Positions 25,501-32,800 of a stretch of 64,000 nucleotides of DNA are shown here, piece after piece (the first letter of the stretch is position 1; each line of letters begins with the position of its first letter). Source of the stretch: Pholis gunnellus (taxonomy: Eukaryota; Chordata; Actinopteri; Perciformes; Pholidae); NCBI GenBank assembly GCA_910591455.2, contig OU342817.1, forward strand, positions 17,039,915 to 17,103,914. The letters run 5' to 3'. The notes under the pieces are model-generated. The model did no database searches and was not told the DNA's origin. It saw only the letters and a list, made by a program, of their open reading frames with translations. A program made the position numbers and the translations under genes.

Positions 25501-28500
25501 AACTCAACGCTGATTGGCTATCGCGCTGGAGCGTCACGCGATTTTTTCGCAGAAGTTCAAATATTTCAACTTCAGCGTTTGGGGCGTTTCGGCGTTTCGG
25601 CGTTTTGACGCGTCAAACGCGCCGCGCCAAACGCGCCAAACGCGCCAAACGCGACGCCCCAAACGCGCCAAACGCGTCTGTACATAGACTTTGTATGTAA
25701 TCGCGCCGCGTCAAACGCGTGAAACGCTTTTGGTGTGAACACGGCTTTAGGGTCCATTAAGTACCTACCATGCAGTAGGCTTGTGTTAGGGACTTACAGC
25801 CCTGTTTTCTGACACCAGCCATCGCATCTGCCCTGTGTAGAGAAACGGATGAGAGAGCACATAACCAAAGGTATTTTCACATGTTCTCAAATAAAACGCA
25901 GGAGCAATGTACATACAGTACAGAAGCAGTCACTTTTTAAATGTCCAGTTTTCACTAAAAGCGTGGAAAACAAATACTGATGCCTCCATCTCAAACAAGA
26001 AGTATTTGGAGGAAACGGGATTCGCTTTAATTTCAGCTACTTCAGGTGACGAGGCATCGTCTGGTTGGCTTTTTTATGGACATCAAATGTTGAGTGATGG
26101 AGTAGCAAGAAAGAAACTTCTACCATGACCACCAGCCTGCCTACAGATTAGGAACAGACATACAAAGTTATCTCACTGTTTGGGATACCAGGAGAGAGTT
26201 CCATCCTCAATGATCACCCAGTGGGAGCGCCATCCAAGAAAGCGTGAACTCTGTCACAGACACATGAAGTCAACAACAGATAAACTACGTATAAATAACA
26301 TTGTAAATATATCAAAAAAGATATCACATTTTCATTTCCATATTTTAAACTTATGTATTACTGATCTTTTTAAATAATATTCCAAAATAAACGTAAGCAT
26401 TCACAGATAACACTTAAAGACATGAAATACAAACCGTACAATAACGAATAAAGGCTCTGAAGGGAAAAAAGTAAAGTCTGGACGAGTCTGAACAAAAACA
26501 TTGCCTGACATATTAGGAGTAGAAAAGAATACACTTCAACATCTGGGTACCTTCCAAAGAGGGCCTTCAATCTTCTGCACAACACTGCTCACATCCTTTG
26601 TGGGGGGAAAAAAACAATGATTCTCATACTTGTGTACAGACGCAGCCTGATTGACAGTGTTGAAGAGTTTCTGAGACCAGAAACACTAAACTCGGTTCTA
26701 ACTTCGGACGGTGGCTCAGTGTGGGAGGAGCCTCTTCCTGACGGTGCTTTGTGGGTCTGACTATTTGGCCATGTCATCACCCTTCATATCTAAAATTGTT
26801 TACAAGAGCACAGAGTTCTTTATAGAGGTAGCTTCTTCATTTTGCTCTCAAAGTGCACCAGGTACACTTGGTGTTATATTTATCTTTAAAAAATGTAAAA
26901 ATGATGTCCTCAATGTTTTTTGTTTTTTTCTCATGTTATGGGAAAAATTATATTTGATATGAATACGAGTATTTTTGAAGGTGTATCAGAGTTTGCGTAA
27001 TACTGATACTGCCAATAGTTAAAGGAGTGATGATAATACAGCATGTGCTTGGAATTCCTTAAATATAGCTAATCAGTGTTCCAAACAATAGAACGATCAT
27101 AACATACTTGACTTGGACTTGTGAACCAAACAATTGAGACTTGACTTGGATTTGCAAAACGCTTCTCTGGCTGGGACTATGAAGAGTTATGAAGAAGTAG
27201 GTGGGCTGCGGTGACTAAGCTGTAGTGGGTCAGGACCAGTGTGGTTGGCACGATGTACTTATAGAACTATGGCTAAAATATCTTAACCTTTTTTGTATCA
27301 CAGTGAAACCTGCATAGATTCAGAGGTAAATACCATATCTTTTAATTTACTTAATAGCTTAGTGCCTTTCTTTAATGTCCACCATGACTGTGCAAAGCTC
27401 TAAATTGAAGCTGTTAGGAATCATCCTCTGTGGACCAGGACACAAATACCAAACTTCAAAGCAGTCTGGTGTAGAGTTGATGGTTTAGTTCAATAGACTG
27501 ACTTATTACACTGACTCAAAGTTCATGCACTCTTTTTTTCACTTTTTATATAAAAGAAAAAAGGAGGTGGGAAAATGAGTTATTGTACCTTGATTCATGT
27601 ACCTACCACACATAATGAAAGGGGTGACAGTAAACGACTTATCCGCTCTTACCTTGTCTTGATAGGCTGCTAGAGTCGGCCTCAGTTCATCGCTGCGGAC
27701 CAGGTCTAAAGCTGTCTGGTCTGCAAAACAATCAGCCAAACAATAAACCATCATATAATACCCAGGATCGAAAATAGCAGAACAAACCTTACTATCTATA
27801 AAAACGTACCCCTTAAAACTAATTGTGAGTCTAAATTCACGATTGCAAACACATTGCACAAGTTAGTCCGAATAATAAAAGGGTGATGTTCAAAGTTAAG
27901 TGACATACCATTGTTGTTTTTAGTACTGGGGCTGGCTCCAGACTTGAGCAACTTTATAATGCACTGCTTCTGCCCCCTGTAGGCTGCACAGTGTAAGGGC
28001 GTGTTCCCAACCTGGTCCCTGCAGTGAATATCTGGAGCTTCTTTTCCACTGAGCTGAAGAACAGAAGACAGTTAAACAACAGCAAACAACTTAACAAAGC
28101 AGAAGACACAGACAACAACCTCTTTTACAAATCTACCTGCAGTGGGAACTCATCTACGTATAGGTATCTCTGTTAAGCCCAGTGACACAATACACAGAAA
28201 AAAAGAGACTCAAACTTGTCGCTTCCTGTCTCAGCATCAGACAGGGCAGACTCAGGGCAAATAAGTCGAACGTGTTGACTAGAATCTGAACAAAAATGAT
28301 TGTAATCCAGTAACGTGTATATTAACAATCTCAGAGGCAGCAAATCCTGTGAAAGACACTGCTTTAATGTGTGAATTATTCTTTAAGTAAGAAAGATGCT
28401 GTCAAAGTTTTATATAGTCTGCTAAATTCATAGAAAAGTCAGAGGCTAACCAGTTTAGACAGAGTGGTGATGTCCCCCTCTCTGGCTGCTTCCAGGAGCT

Positions 28501-29361
28501 TCTCCTCCCGCCGCCTCGTCTCTCTTCTCTCTGCAGCTGCACAAATCAAACACTCAGAGCATGAGCCGCTGATCTACAGTATTGAGAAGCCATCAGCAAT
28601 TAAAAAACAAACAAAAAAAACATAATTTCATACCCTCCAGCATTGTTTTGACTTCATCATCCTCTGTCACATCTTTAGGGATTTCAGCGGTTCCGTTGAT
28701 TATGTTGGAACAGGCGTCGTACCGCAGCAGCAACAGAACGATCTCCTTAAGCAGGGAAAAAAAATCTGACCATCAACAGTCATCAATCAAAAGCGTCAAT
28801 GAGAGTCTGTAAAAGTGACTCCAGTTGAAATTAGTTTGGCAGACAGCAAGTGTCATTCATTAGAATAGGCCTAAATGAGCAGGGAAGGAATGGTTTGGTG
28901 ATTTTATTTACCTTTCTTCCAGTATAGGCTGCTTTGTGCAGAGGTGTGTCACCCATGTTATTCTGCAAATTTGCATCGGCACCCGCCTGCAGAAATATGT
29001 TAGGCAAATTTCCCTGGCTGCAAATATGCACTGGACATATACAGAGTAATATGAACAACTGTCACCTTGAGTAACTCCTCCACAGCATCCCTGTGTCCAA
29101 AGTAACAGGCCAGATGGAGGGGGGTCCATCCTGAGCTGGCTTTAGACTTTGCTACAGGGACAGAAAGGAACATGAGAGCTCTCCTCGCGCACACCTGAGG
29201 TCCTTCAAGTCGGCGCGTAATGGGCGTCTTCACTTACATCTGCAGTTGATGTTGAGAGAGCTGCTTTGGTTGATTCTCGACTCAAGGAGCCTCTGAATAT
29301 CAGCACAGTTTCCCTCTTTAGCACAGAGTAAAAGCTTTGCCTCAAGTGTGTCTGCCTCCAT
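1031..29361 (-). CDS. osbpl1a: Oxysterol-binding protein-like 1A, long form (ORP1L), 5' part, 16 exons, ORD off-window
   Basis: ORP1L is a cytosolic lipid-transfer and sterol-sensing protein that sits on late endosomes through Rab7 and contacts ER VAP proteins. Sixteen minus-strand exons join in phase: 29361-29238, 29151-29066, 28986-28912, 28745-28634, 28536-28451, 28053-27909, 27720-27653, 26595-26551, 26250-26177, 25832-25769, 9625-9524, 9399-9280, 9155-9077, 8472-8393, 3038-2870, 1214-1031. They total 1613 bases (537 codons plus 2). Ankyrin repeats lie near residues 49-78, 82-111 and 176-205 (TPLHLA, TPLHKA and TPLHCA motifs). A PH domain spans about 240-337 (EGPLWK, LGWRSHW, CFDDTVHHF, GWLDAFEAH). 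A coiled-coil stretch spans about 368-455, and an FFAT motif DDFYDAES lies near 469-476. Every intron is GT-AG. The sterol-binding ORD, expected next, is beyond position 1. The fit to human ORP1L was judged from memory of the family, and domain order makes the identity secure. Confidence 0.95.
1215..2869 (-). other. osbpl1a: OSBPL1A intron 15, no feature seen
   Basis: Intron between exons 15 and 16. I see no RNA gene, transposon or conserved motif; the short open frames here are chance. Confidence 0.6.
2870..3038 (-). CDS. osbpl1a: OSBPL1A coding exon 15 (FFAT motif)
   Basis: 169 bp, acceptor gtttgcag|GTG. It encodes VWSLKFEQEVEKNKALTEAL, further coiled-coil sequence, and the FFAT-like LTEDDFYDAES, which in this family binds VAP proteins on the ER. 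The donor is the less usual TCAG|gtcagc; it is chosen because it keeps phase with exon 16. Reading on would hit a stop soon after. Confidence 0.93.
3095..3154. repeat. Perfect 60-bp palindrome
   Basis: The 30 bases 3095-3124 (beginning ATATACTTCACACATG) are exactly the reverse complement of 3125-3154, with no loop and no mismatch. The centre is an alternating AT tract. It lies 57 bp upstream (in gene direction) of exon 15 of OSBPL1A. Confidence 0.97.
7518..7549. repeat. (TG)16 microsatellite
   Basis: Uninterrupted TG dinucleotides, followed within 80 bp by a run of 16 C at 7627-7642. Confidence 0.97.
7930..8205. mobile_element. MITE-like interspersed repeat, degenerate
   Basis: The stretch is rich in GCATACT, CATACTAAAT and TAGTATGGGTA words in both orientations (GGTAGTATGGGTAGAGG near 8177, CTACCCTTACATAGTATGGG near 7965). 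This pattern is common in short fish DNA transposons. The ends are too decayed to define terminal repeats or a target duplication, and the family is not identified. Confidence 0.4.
8393..8472 (-). CDS. osbpl1a: OSBPL1A coding exon 14
   Basis: 80 bp, acceptor actgaaag|CC, donor GAGGAG|gtatga. It encodes KETSELSSETCAALHLCLEL and LSKQEE. The split GCC codon joins it in phase to exon 13. Confidence 0.9.
8545..8990. mobile_element. hAT-type MITE, degenerate
   Basis: The stretch starts with GGCTGCAACTAAAGTTTAT, contains CTCCAAAATGTCAGAAAATAG and ends with TTTTCTATCCATCGACTAA. These are hallmarks of a very common fish hAT-like MITE whose ends read GCTGCAACTAA. The middle is diverged or contains an insertion, and no clean 8-bp duplication is seen. 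It fills most of the intron between OSBPL1A exons 13 and 14. The family name is from memory. Confidence 0.5.
9077..9155 (-). CDS. osbpl1a: OSBPL1A coding exon 13 (coiled-coil)
   Basis: 79 bp, acceptor ctttcag|GCA, donor TGTG|gtagga. It encodes AASASQQTLESEVSIFLSMV and KNEENC, matching the heptad-like helix after the PH domain of ORP1L. Confidence 0.88.
9280..9399 (-). CDS. osbpl1a: OSBPL1A coding exon 12 (PH helix and linker)
   Basis: 120 bp, phase 0, acceptor ccacacag|GGA, donor CTTCAG|gtaaga. It encodes GWLDAFEAHASYSTRHC, the C-terminal PH helix, then an acidic linker ending VRNLSQALQ. Confidence 0.95.
9524..9625 (-). CDS. osbpl1a: OSBPL1A coding exon 11 (PH domain)
   Basis: 102 bp, phase 0, acceptor tttctag|GTC, donor AGAAAA|gtgaga. 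It encodes VKPWDHCFFMLRCFDDTVHH then FKVSSKTNSVATRK, PH-domain strands 5-7. It joins exon 10 to give CMVKPWDHCFF. Confidence 0.95.
10197..10268. repeat. 34-bp tandem duplication, TCATCA-rich
   Basis: The unit CATCTTCATCAACTCATCAT...CAGC occurs twice in a row without change, followed by a third, broken start. The trinucleotide TCA dominates. Confidence 0.85.
10518..11180. repeat. Long inverted repeat, arms about 314 bp, spacer about 36 bp
   Basis: The left arm (10518-10831) starts CATATCACGTTACCATG and the right arm (10868-11180) ends CATGGTAACGTGATATG. Between them the arms match for about 314 bp with scattered mismatches and small gaps. The inner 40 bp (CTGAACACACGTGAGCC on the left, GGCTCACGTGTGTTCAG on the right) is perfect. 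No coding capacity and no clear target duplication. It could be a foldback element or an inverted duplication. Confidence 0.93.
11459..11563. repeat. 35-bp minisatellite, three copies
   Basis: The unit GCGAGGCAGGAGGACCGAAC... is repeated at 11459, 11494 and 11529 with one C/T difference in the third copy. Just upstream, 11338-11410 has looser repeats of GCGTCATAAAGCCCTG. Confidence 0.92.
11938..22236. repeat. Satellite-like tandem array, 17 units of 586 or 628 bp, higher-order AAB/ABB
   Basis: The word GTGAACTCAGAGGGATAC recurs at 12030, 12621, 13207, 13835, 14421, 15007, 15635, 16221, 16807, 17435, 18021, 18649, 19277 (as TTG), 19861, 20489, 21117 and 21703 (first and 19861 positions approximate). 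Spacings are 586 (type A, GAGCTCCAATGAG followed by CAATTGATTTTTTTG) or 628 (type B, GAGATCCAATGAG followed by CAAGTTTCGTGAAG). The order of types is AAB AAB AAB ABB ABB AA. Copies are nearly identical, so the array is young or homogenised. Each unit holds a 91-codon open frame, but it starts at GTG, not ATG, and has no sign of selection. Units resemble the interior of the TIR element at 24802-25746. Confidence 0.97.
12641..12958. repeat. Fold-back inside each array unit (example from unit 2)
   Basis: The arm 12641-12713 (TATTTATTTCTTGATTCAAC...) is the reverse complement of 12886-12958 with only a few mismatches, around a 170-bp loop. The same fold-back recurs in each unit. A second, shorter one (TAGCACCGATCGATCC ... 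ATCGATCGGTGCTA) lies about 20 bp further on. Confidence 0.9.
22308..22410. repeat. Inverted partial array unit at right border
   Basis: Read on the minus strand this gives CTTTTTCATTGTTTGTACCATATGG followed by TTGGTCTGGTCTCTATTGAT and CTCTGGGTGAACACAG, the same order as an array unit but diverged. A direct repeat GAACCCCAGCTTGCCTGC (22244 and 22280) separates it from the array end. Confidence 0.8.
22414..22510. repeat. 29-bp minisatellite, three copies plus partial
   Basis: AGTAGTTTTGTTAAGTCTTA...GGTCGGTA repeats at 22414, 22443 and 22472. One copy of this word is also present in every type B array unit (for example near 13612), which suggests that type B units and this tract share an origin. 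Confidence 0.88.
22519..23145 (+). mobile_element. 5'-truncated LINE 3' tail, L2-like fish family
   Basis: The stretch ends with CTGGGAGAGGGATCCCTCCT, CTCCCCGTTAAAGAG, TTTTTTGGGGGGAGTTTTTCC, TGTACAGATTGTAAAGCCCT and CAAAATAAATTGAATTGAAA. This is the widespread teleost non-LTR 3' end that terminates in short ATTGA-like repeats. No reverse transcriptase remains. The CTTTGCTTCTTC...TGTGCTTTCT section is present twice (22592 and 22761). Family assignment is from memory. Confidence 0.7.
23150..23245. repeat. Degenerate AAAAAAGTCATAA tandem words
   Basis: Four imperfect repeats of (G)AAAAAAGTCAYA with ATACTATGTC or AGTATGTC between them. This is an AT-rich minisatellite of a type frequent in fish introns. 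Confidence 0.55.
23246..24795. other. Unclassified intron DNA
   Basis: Apart from the small transposase-like start and a run of about 20 T at 23710-23730, no gene or clear repeat is seen in this stretch. Confidence 0.5.
23491..23625 (+). pseudogene. Possible hAT-type transposase N-terminus remnant
   Basis: ATG at 23491 opens a 44-codon frame starting MASSKKRKVERPVSL. MASSKKRKV-like starts are common in BED-finger, hAT-derived transposases and their domesticated relatives. The frame stops at 23623 and no BED finger follows. The match is short and may be chance. Confidence 0.3.
24802..25746. mobile_element. 945-bp non-autonomous TIR transposon, PIF/Harbinger-like
   Basis: The left end AGGTGCGTTCACACC and the reverse complement of the right end AGCCGTGTTCACACC both continue CAAAAGCGTTTC, giving inverted repeats of about 27 bp. 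They are flanked by TTA at 24799-24801 and 25747-25749. A 3-bp TWA duplication is typical of PIF/Harbinger; the superfamily is inferred from that. There is no transposase. The interior 25250-25565 resembles the tandem-array unit (CATTGTTTGTACCATATGG, ATAGTTTGGTCCG, AGCTCTGGGTGAAC, AACGGCAGGA). A CAAACGCGC-rich simple tract lies at 25600-25680. Confidence 0.85.
25769..25832 (-). CDS. osbpl1a: OSBPL1A coding exon 10 (PH domain)
   Basis: 64 bp, acceptor ctacacag|GGC, donor GCATG|gtaggt at 25768-25763. It encodes ADAMAGVRKQGCKSLTQAYC then M. An internal GTAAGT lies inside the exon at GGCT|gtaagt. Use of it would drop conserved PH residues and shift the phase to exon 11, so the longer exon is preferred. 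The downstream intron holds a transposon that begins only about 20 bp from this donor. Confidence 0.92.
26177..26250 (-). CDS. osbpl1a: OSBPL1A coding exon 9 (PH domain)
   Basis: 74 bp, acceptor gtgacag|AGT, donor AAACA|gtgaga. It encodes SSRFLGWRSHWVIIEDGTLS and WYPK, PH-domain strands 2-4 (compare the W-RWF and LSYY patterns of OSBP PH domains). Confidence 0.95.
26551..26595 (-). CDS. osbpl1a: OSBPL1A coding exon 8 (PH domain start)
   Basis: A 45-bp exon, phase 0 at both ends, acceptor ccacaaag|GAT, donor TGGAAG|gtaccc. It encodes DVSSVVQKIEGPLWK. EGPLWK is the first strand of the OSBP-type PH domain. Confidence 0.92.
26596..27652 (-). other. osbpl1a: OSBPL1A intron 7, no feature seen
   Basis: Intron of about 1.06 kb between exons 7 and 8. 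Nothing beyond ordinary AT-rich intron sequence is visible. Confidence 0.6.
27653..27720 (-). CDS. osbpl1a: OSBPL1A coding exon 7
   Basis: 68 bp, acceptor ttttgcag|AC, donor GACAAG|gtaaga. It encodes DQTALDLVRSDELRPTLAAY and QDK, the end of the ankyrin domain. Confidence 0.93.
27909..28053 (-). CDS. osbpl1a: OSBPL1A coding exon 6 (ankyrin repeat 3)
   Basis: 145 bp, acceptor ttcttcag|CTC, donor AATG|gtatgt. It encodes LSGKEAPDIHCRDQVGNTPL, then HCAAYRGQKQCIIKLLKSGA, a full ankyrin repeat that aligns with the third repeat of ORP1L. Confidence 0.95.
28451..28536 (-). CDS. osbpl1a: OSBPL1A coding exon 5 (charged helix)
   Basis: 86 bp, donor AAACTG|gttagc. It encodes AERRETRRREEKLLEAAREG and DITTLSKL, the linker helix before the third ankyrin repeat. 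The acceptor is a tandem: tgtgcag followed directly by ctgcag. Use of the second AG would remove six bases in frame (two alanine codons). Confidence 0.93.
28634..28745 (-). CDS. osbpl1a: OSBPL1A coding exon 4 (ankyrin repeat 2 and linker)
   Basis: 112 bp, acceptor gcttaag|GAG, donor GGAGG|gtatga. It encodes EIVLLLLRYDACSNIINGTA and an acidic helix DVTEDDEVKTMLE. The last base splits the next alanine codon. Confidence 0.94.
28912..28986 (-). CDS. osbpl1a: OSBPL1A coding exon 3 (ankyrin repeats 1-2)
   Basis: 75 bp, phase 0 at both ends, acceptor ttctgcag|GCG, donor GAAAG|gtaaat. It encodes AGADANLQNNMGDTPLHKAA and then YTGRK, completing repeat 1 and starting repeat 2. Confidence 0.95.
29066..29151 (-). 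CDS. osbpl1a: OSBPL1A coding exon 2 (ankyrin repeat 1)
   Basis: Acceptor ccctgtag|CA, donor CTCAAG|gtgaca, 86 bp. It encodes SGWTPLHLACYFGHRDAVEE, a typical ankyrin consensus, and joins exon 1 in the middle of a TCA serine codon. Confidence 0.95.
29238..29361 (-). CDS. osbpl1a: OSBPL1A coding exon 1 (start codon)
   Basis: The exon starts with ATG at 29361-29359 (G at -3 and G at +4) and encodes 41 codons plus one base, beginning MEADTLEAKLLLCAKEGN and ending LNINCR. It ends at donor AGAT|gtaagt. The ankyrin-region lead-in LEAKLL..AKEGN resembles the N-terminus of ORP1L. A likely acceptor 40 bases upstream of the ATG (ggacag|G, exon edge about 29401) would join it to a non-coding first exon. 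Confidence 0.93.
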
Positions 29362-29737
29362 AACCACTTCACTTCCTTTGGACCAATAATAAAGCGAATG
29401 CCTGTCCAAGATATATTGGGGACAAGTGTATTATTAGACGGAGACAAATACAACAAGTGAAGGTGAATATAGCTCATCGGTTGTATATTGACGTGAAGTC
29501 TTTAGGACCGAATTTATCTAAATGTTTGCTCGTATTTAACTGAACGTCAGCTAGCGTGTCCTATTTCTTTCTTTCAGCTTGAGTGTGGAGGGGAAAGTGA
29601 TTTTAAAACCGACAACACAACATTCCCAAAGGGACGAAACACTAACTGAGTAGCAAGTTAACTTAGTTTTGCTAATCAACATTAACTGAAATGAGATAAC
29701 AACTTCAGACTTAGAGGTAAGGATTTTCAACTCTTAC

Positions 29738-29845
29738 TTGATCAAACTATCCAGCCAGAGCCGAGGGACCCAAAACTGCACAGCCGAAATGTGATCGTGT
29801 CAAACAGCTGACACAACCGTCGGTGGCCATCACGTGACCGGGCAG
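29738..29845 (-). other. osbpl1a: Putative non-coding first exon of OSBPL1A
   Basis: On the minus strand a GC-rich stretch ends at a strong donor GATCAA|gtaaga (donor starts at 29737). Paired with an acceptor at 29402-29403 it would give a 5'UTR exon followed by the ATG exon. The right end is a guess based on the TATA-like sequence. Confidence 0.5.
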
Positions 29846-29879
29846 CCAGGACTAAAGAGGTGAGCAGGGACTATATATA
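29829..29879 (-). promoter_or_regulatory. OSBPL1A promoter: TATA-like sequence and CLEAR-like E-box
   Basis: TATATATA lies at 29872-29879. The palindromic E-box TCACGTGA lies at 29830-29837, within GTCACGTGAT on the minus strand. GTCACGTGAC is the CLEAR consensus bound by TFEB/TFE3 at lysosomal genes, and ORP1L works on late endosomes and lysosomes. TATATATA is symmetric, so transcription to the right is also possible. Confidence 0.5.
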
Positions 29880-29899
29880 AATCCACCCCTCAGACAGTT

Positions 29900-32800
29900 C
29901 AGTGTCCCCCCTCAACCACAAGCAAGCAAGCAAACAAATACTATACAGCAATAAATAAATCATTATTAAAAAGCATGGGTGGGTGGTGATAATTCTGGGT
30001 TACCGTTACCATTCAGGAGACAATCAACCCATATCCTAATAAATAATGTGAATCTATTGTATCATAACCATACTTCCCTTTGGTCCCCAGAAAATATTTT
30101 TCCAATACTGTGCCACATTTCAGCTACATTAGAAAGAAAATACTCTTAACGTGTCAATACATATTGCATAATGGGATTCCTGGGAATTCCGTTGGTCTTG
30201 ACTTTAGGGTGTTGAAGAACCCCTCACTGAAACCTAATTATTCTTTTGTACACTATATGGAAGTATTTGCTGCACCAGGTAATGTACAAGTACAAGTTAG
30301 TTTTTCTCAGATTCTGTCAGAGAGAAAGTAAGGATCTTTGTGAAACCCTCACATCACAGACACATTTGAACCCTCTACCTTAATTGTATCTTACTTGTGT
30401 TTGAAAGGTCATCCCTCCCGGATACGTTGTGCTCTCTTCTATGTAGAACTGTAGCTTCAGACATTTTTGTGGAAAAGGTCAGTTCTGAGTGGCTTTGAAG
30501 GCCCTTCTTACTTCAAGCAGTTATGTACCCTGAAGAAGGTGCATCTGGCAGAGAGGGTGATGTGACGGGATACTATAGTAAAAGTGCAATAGGTGTCAGC
30601 GAGGACGAGTAAGCACCTGTGAGAAGAGCGATGTCTCGATGATAGACCAGGCTAATACCCCGTAGAGCTGCTAGGGATAGACAAAATAAGATAAACACCC
30701 CATGGGATAGGACTTAAATGCTGGAGCAACTAAATCACTTTTCCAAACAATGCCGCAGCGGATTGAGTTTAGATAGTAACAGCAGAAAAAGAAAGAGGAC
30801 AAGAAGTCTGTAAATCAGCCCTATGTGAGTGTATAAAGTCTCACGAGACAACCAACAGAGCTCAAAACAGGCCAACACAGTGGTACCTAAATTGTAGATG
30901 CATCTGTCAGAACACACAAGGAATTAAGGGGAACAGCAACAGGTCTAGTAAATTATGACAAACAAAGACAAACTGTTCTGACAAGGACGAAACTAAACAA
31001 CAACCATCCTTCTAGCAAATATATGCTTGCAAATGTGATGCAGTTAATTCATTGTGTAAGTAGGTATTCATAAAGGGTTTTCACAATTTTGTCAACCAGG
31101 CCCCACATTCACTAGTAAAGATGTAGAGGTGACGGTTTTGCCAAAAGCACTCATTGACGAAAACAGCAATGTTTGGCCTTGGCGGTTCAATGAATCATTG
31201 TGTTTTTATAATACTATAAGTCTATTGGTCTTGGCTATTAAGGAGAAAATGTGCTCAATCTTAGCTCTCTCATTTATTTACACAGACAAGGTCAGGTGGA
31301 CCGCACGATGCTCGGGGAAGAAAAAAAGACTTCGGAGCTTCCTTTTCAATTTTAGTGAACATATCTGGTTGTTGGTTCTAATTAGTGCCAGGCTCTACAT
31401 CCAGCTATAATGCTATTGATTGAAAGGAGTGCCTGCTTATATCAATGGAGAAATACATTATGGGGGAAAGGTGGTCTTTTCAAACCATTAGCTGATCATG
31501 ATTCACGTCACACTCCAGGGATGTGTGTTTTTCTTTTGTTTTATTTTGCTTTTGCACACACATAAGCTCACTGCGTGTGTCAGGGGAGGTCAAGAGGAAG
31601 CCACAGACTTCTGCAACGGCCTACCCTTAGTTTAAGGAGGTAAACAAGAGAAAACTAAGCTAACATAATTGTACATATATATATTAATGATGATGGTACC
31701 GAAAAGGGCAAGAACACATATCTATATATGAACACACATAGCTGATGAATGCATATGTCATATACTGAAAGAATGTTCGTTTTTCCTGAAAAGTGAAACA
31801 GAGGCCTCGTTAGAGTTTGTGAAAGTTGTCAATGTTATAAATAGTTTTTTTGCAGCAGACAGAGATTTTGAAGATTGGAAGAGTTTGTATTTGGCGAAAC
31901 AATATTAAATAGGGATAAATCATGGAATATCAAGTTATTAAACAAGAGACGTTGTAGTTTACAAAGGATTTTTACAATTTAATTTGCCATCAACTAAAAA
32001 AAAAGGTATTGGTTGCAATAACGGCTTCCTAGTGGTCCAACTTCAATAAAACCTTCTCAGTGGCAGTTTGTTATTCAGAACAGTAGCCTCTACATTTATT
32101 TATCAACATATTAGCCCGTATAGCCCGTATTATTGGTTATATATTTAATTATAATGGGTGGGAAGTTATGGAAACACTGCTGCAGACATTAATCAAAGCA
32201 TATTCATCAAATCAGGTCTGGTGAGGGAAAGAAGCACACTGGGCTAGTTCTCACTAATTAGCATGGCAATTATTGTAAGCTGTCACAGTTCTTAAGCAAC
32301 GGGGTGGACTGCGTGTGCTCCAGAGCGTAATCCCTCACAAATTACAAGATAATGGAGGCAAAGAGAGGCCACTGCTTCAAAAGGAACCAGGAGATAGAAT
32401 CCCCAGCGGGGACATTTTAGGGACAGGCAGCGAGAGAGACAGCGAGTGAGGGAAAGGTAGGGGAAAGAAGTACAGCGAAGATTTCCTTCACATAGAGCTG
32501 TCTGAATAGGAGAGGCTTATTTGACTGCGTAGCGTGATTGGCTTCAAAGGAATCAGGTCTGATAAGTTTTGTACTTCTTTTGACACGCTATGCTTTTCTT
32601 TAGGCCTATAGTTGTAAAACGTATTTGGAAGTTAATGCCCAGTGCATCACTTCTGGTTCCACTTTATTTCGTGTTGTACAGCCTGAGCTCAGTGGATGGT
32701 TCGCCCACTAACCACGGATCAATAGTCCTTCTCTCTCTTTGAGGCCAACATGCGGAGTGCTTACCTGTGGTGCACAACACACCATTAATATCAAAGTAAG

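Larger units (their letters stand above)
9626..25768 (-). other. osbpl1a: OSBPL1A intron 10, 16.1 kb repeat-filled intron
   Basis: This intron separates PH-domain exons 10 and 11 and is more than half of the gene span seen here. It contains a 34-bp tandem duplication, a large inverted repeat, a 35-bp minisatellite, a 10.3 kb tandem array, a LINE tail and a TIR transposon (each listed separately). No further OSBPL1A exon is needed, because exons 10 and 11 join in phase. Confidence 0.85.

Noticed and set aside
24719..25757. Basic frames near 24.8 and 25.6 kb as genes
   Set aside because: They are translations of the CG-rich terminal repeats (CAAACGCGC) of the 945-bp transposon.
25791..25797. 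GTAAGT within exon 10 as the donor
   Set aside because: It would remove the conserved CKSLTQAYCM segment and break the phase to exon 11; the donor at 25768 restores both.
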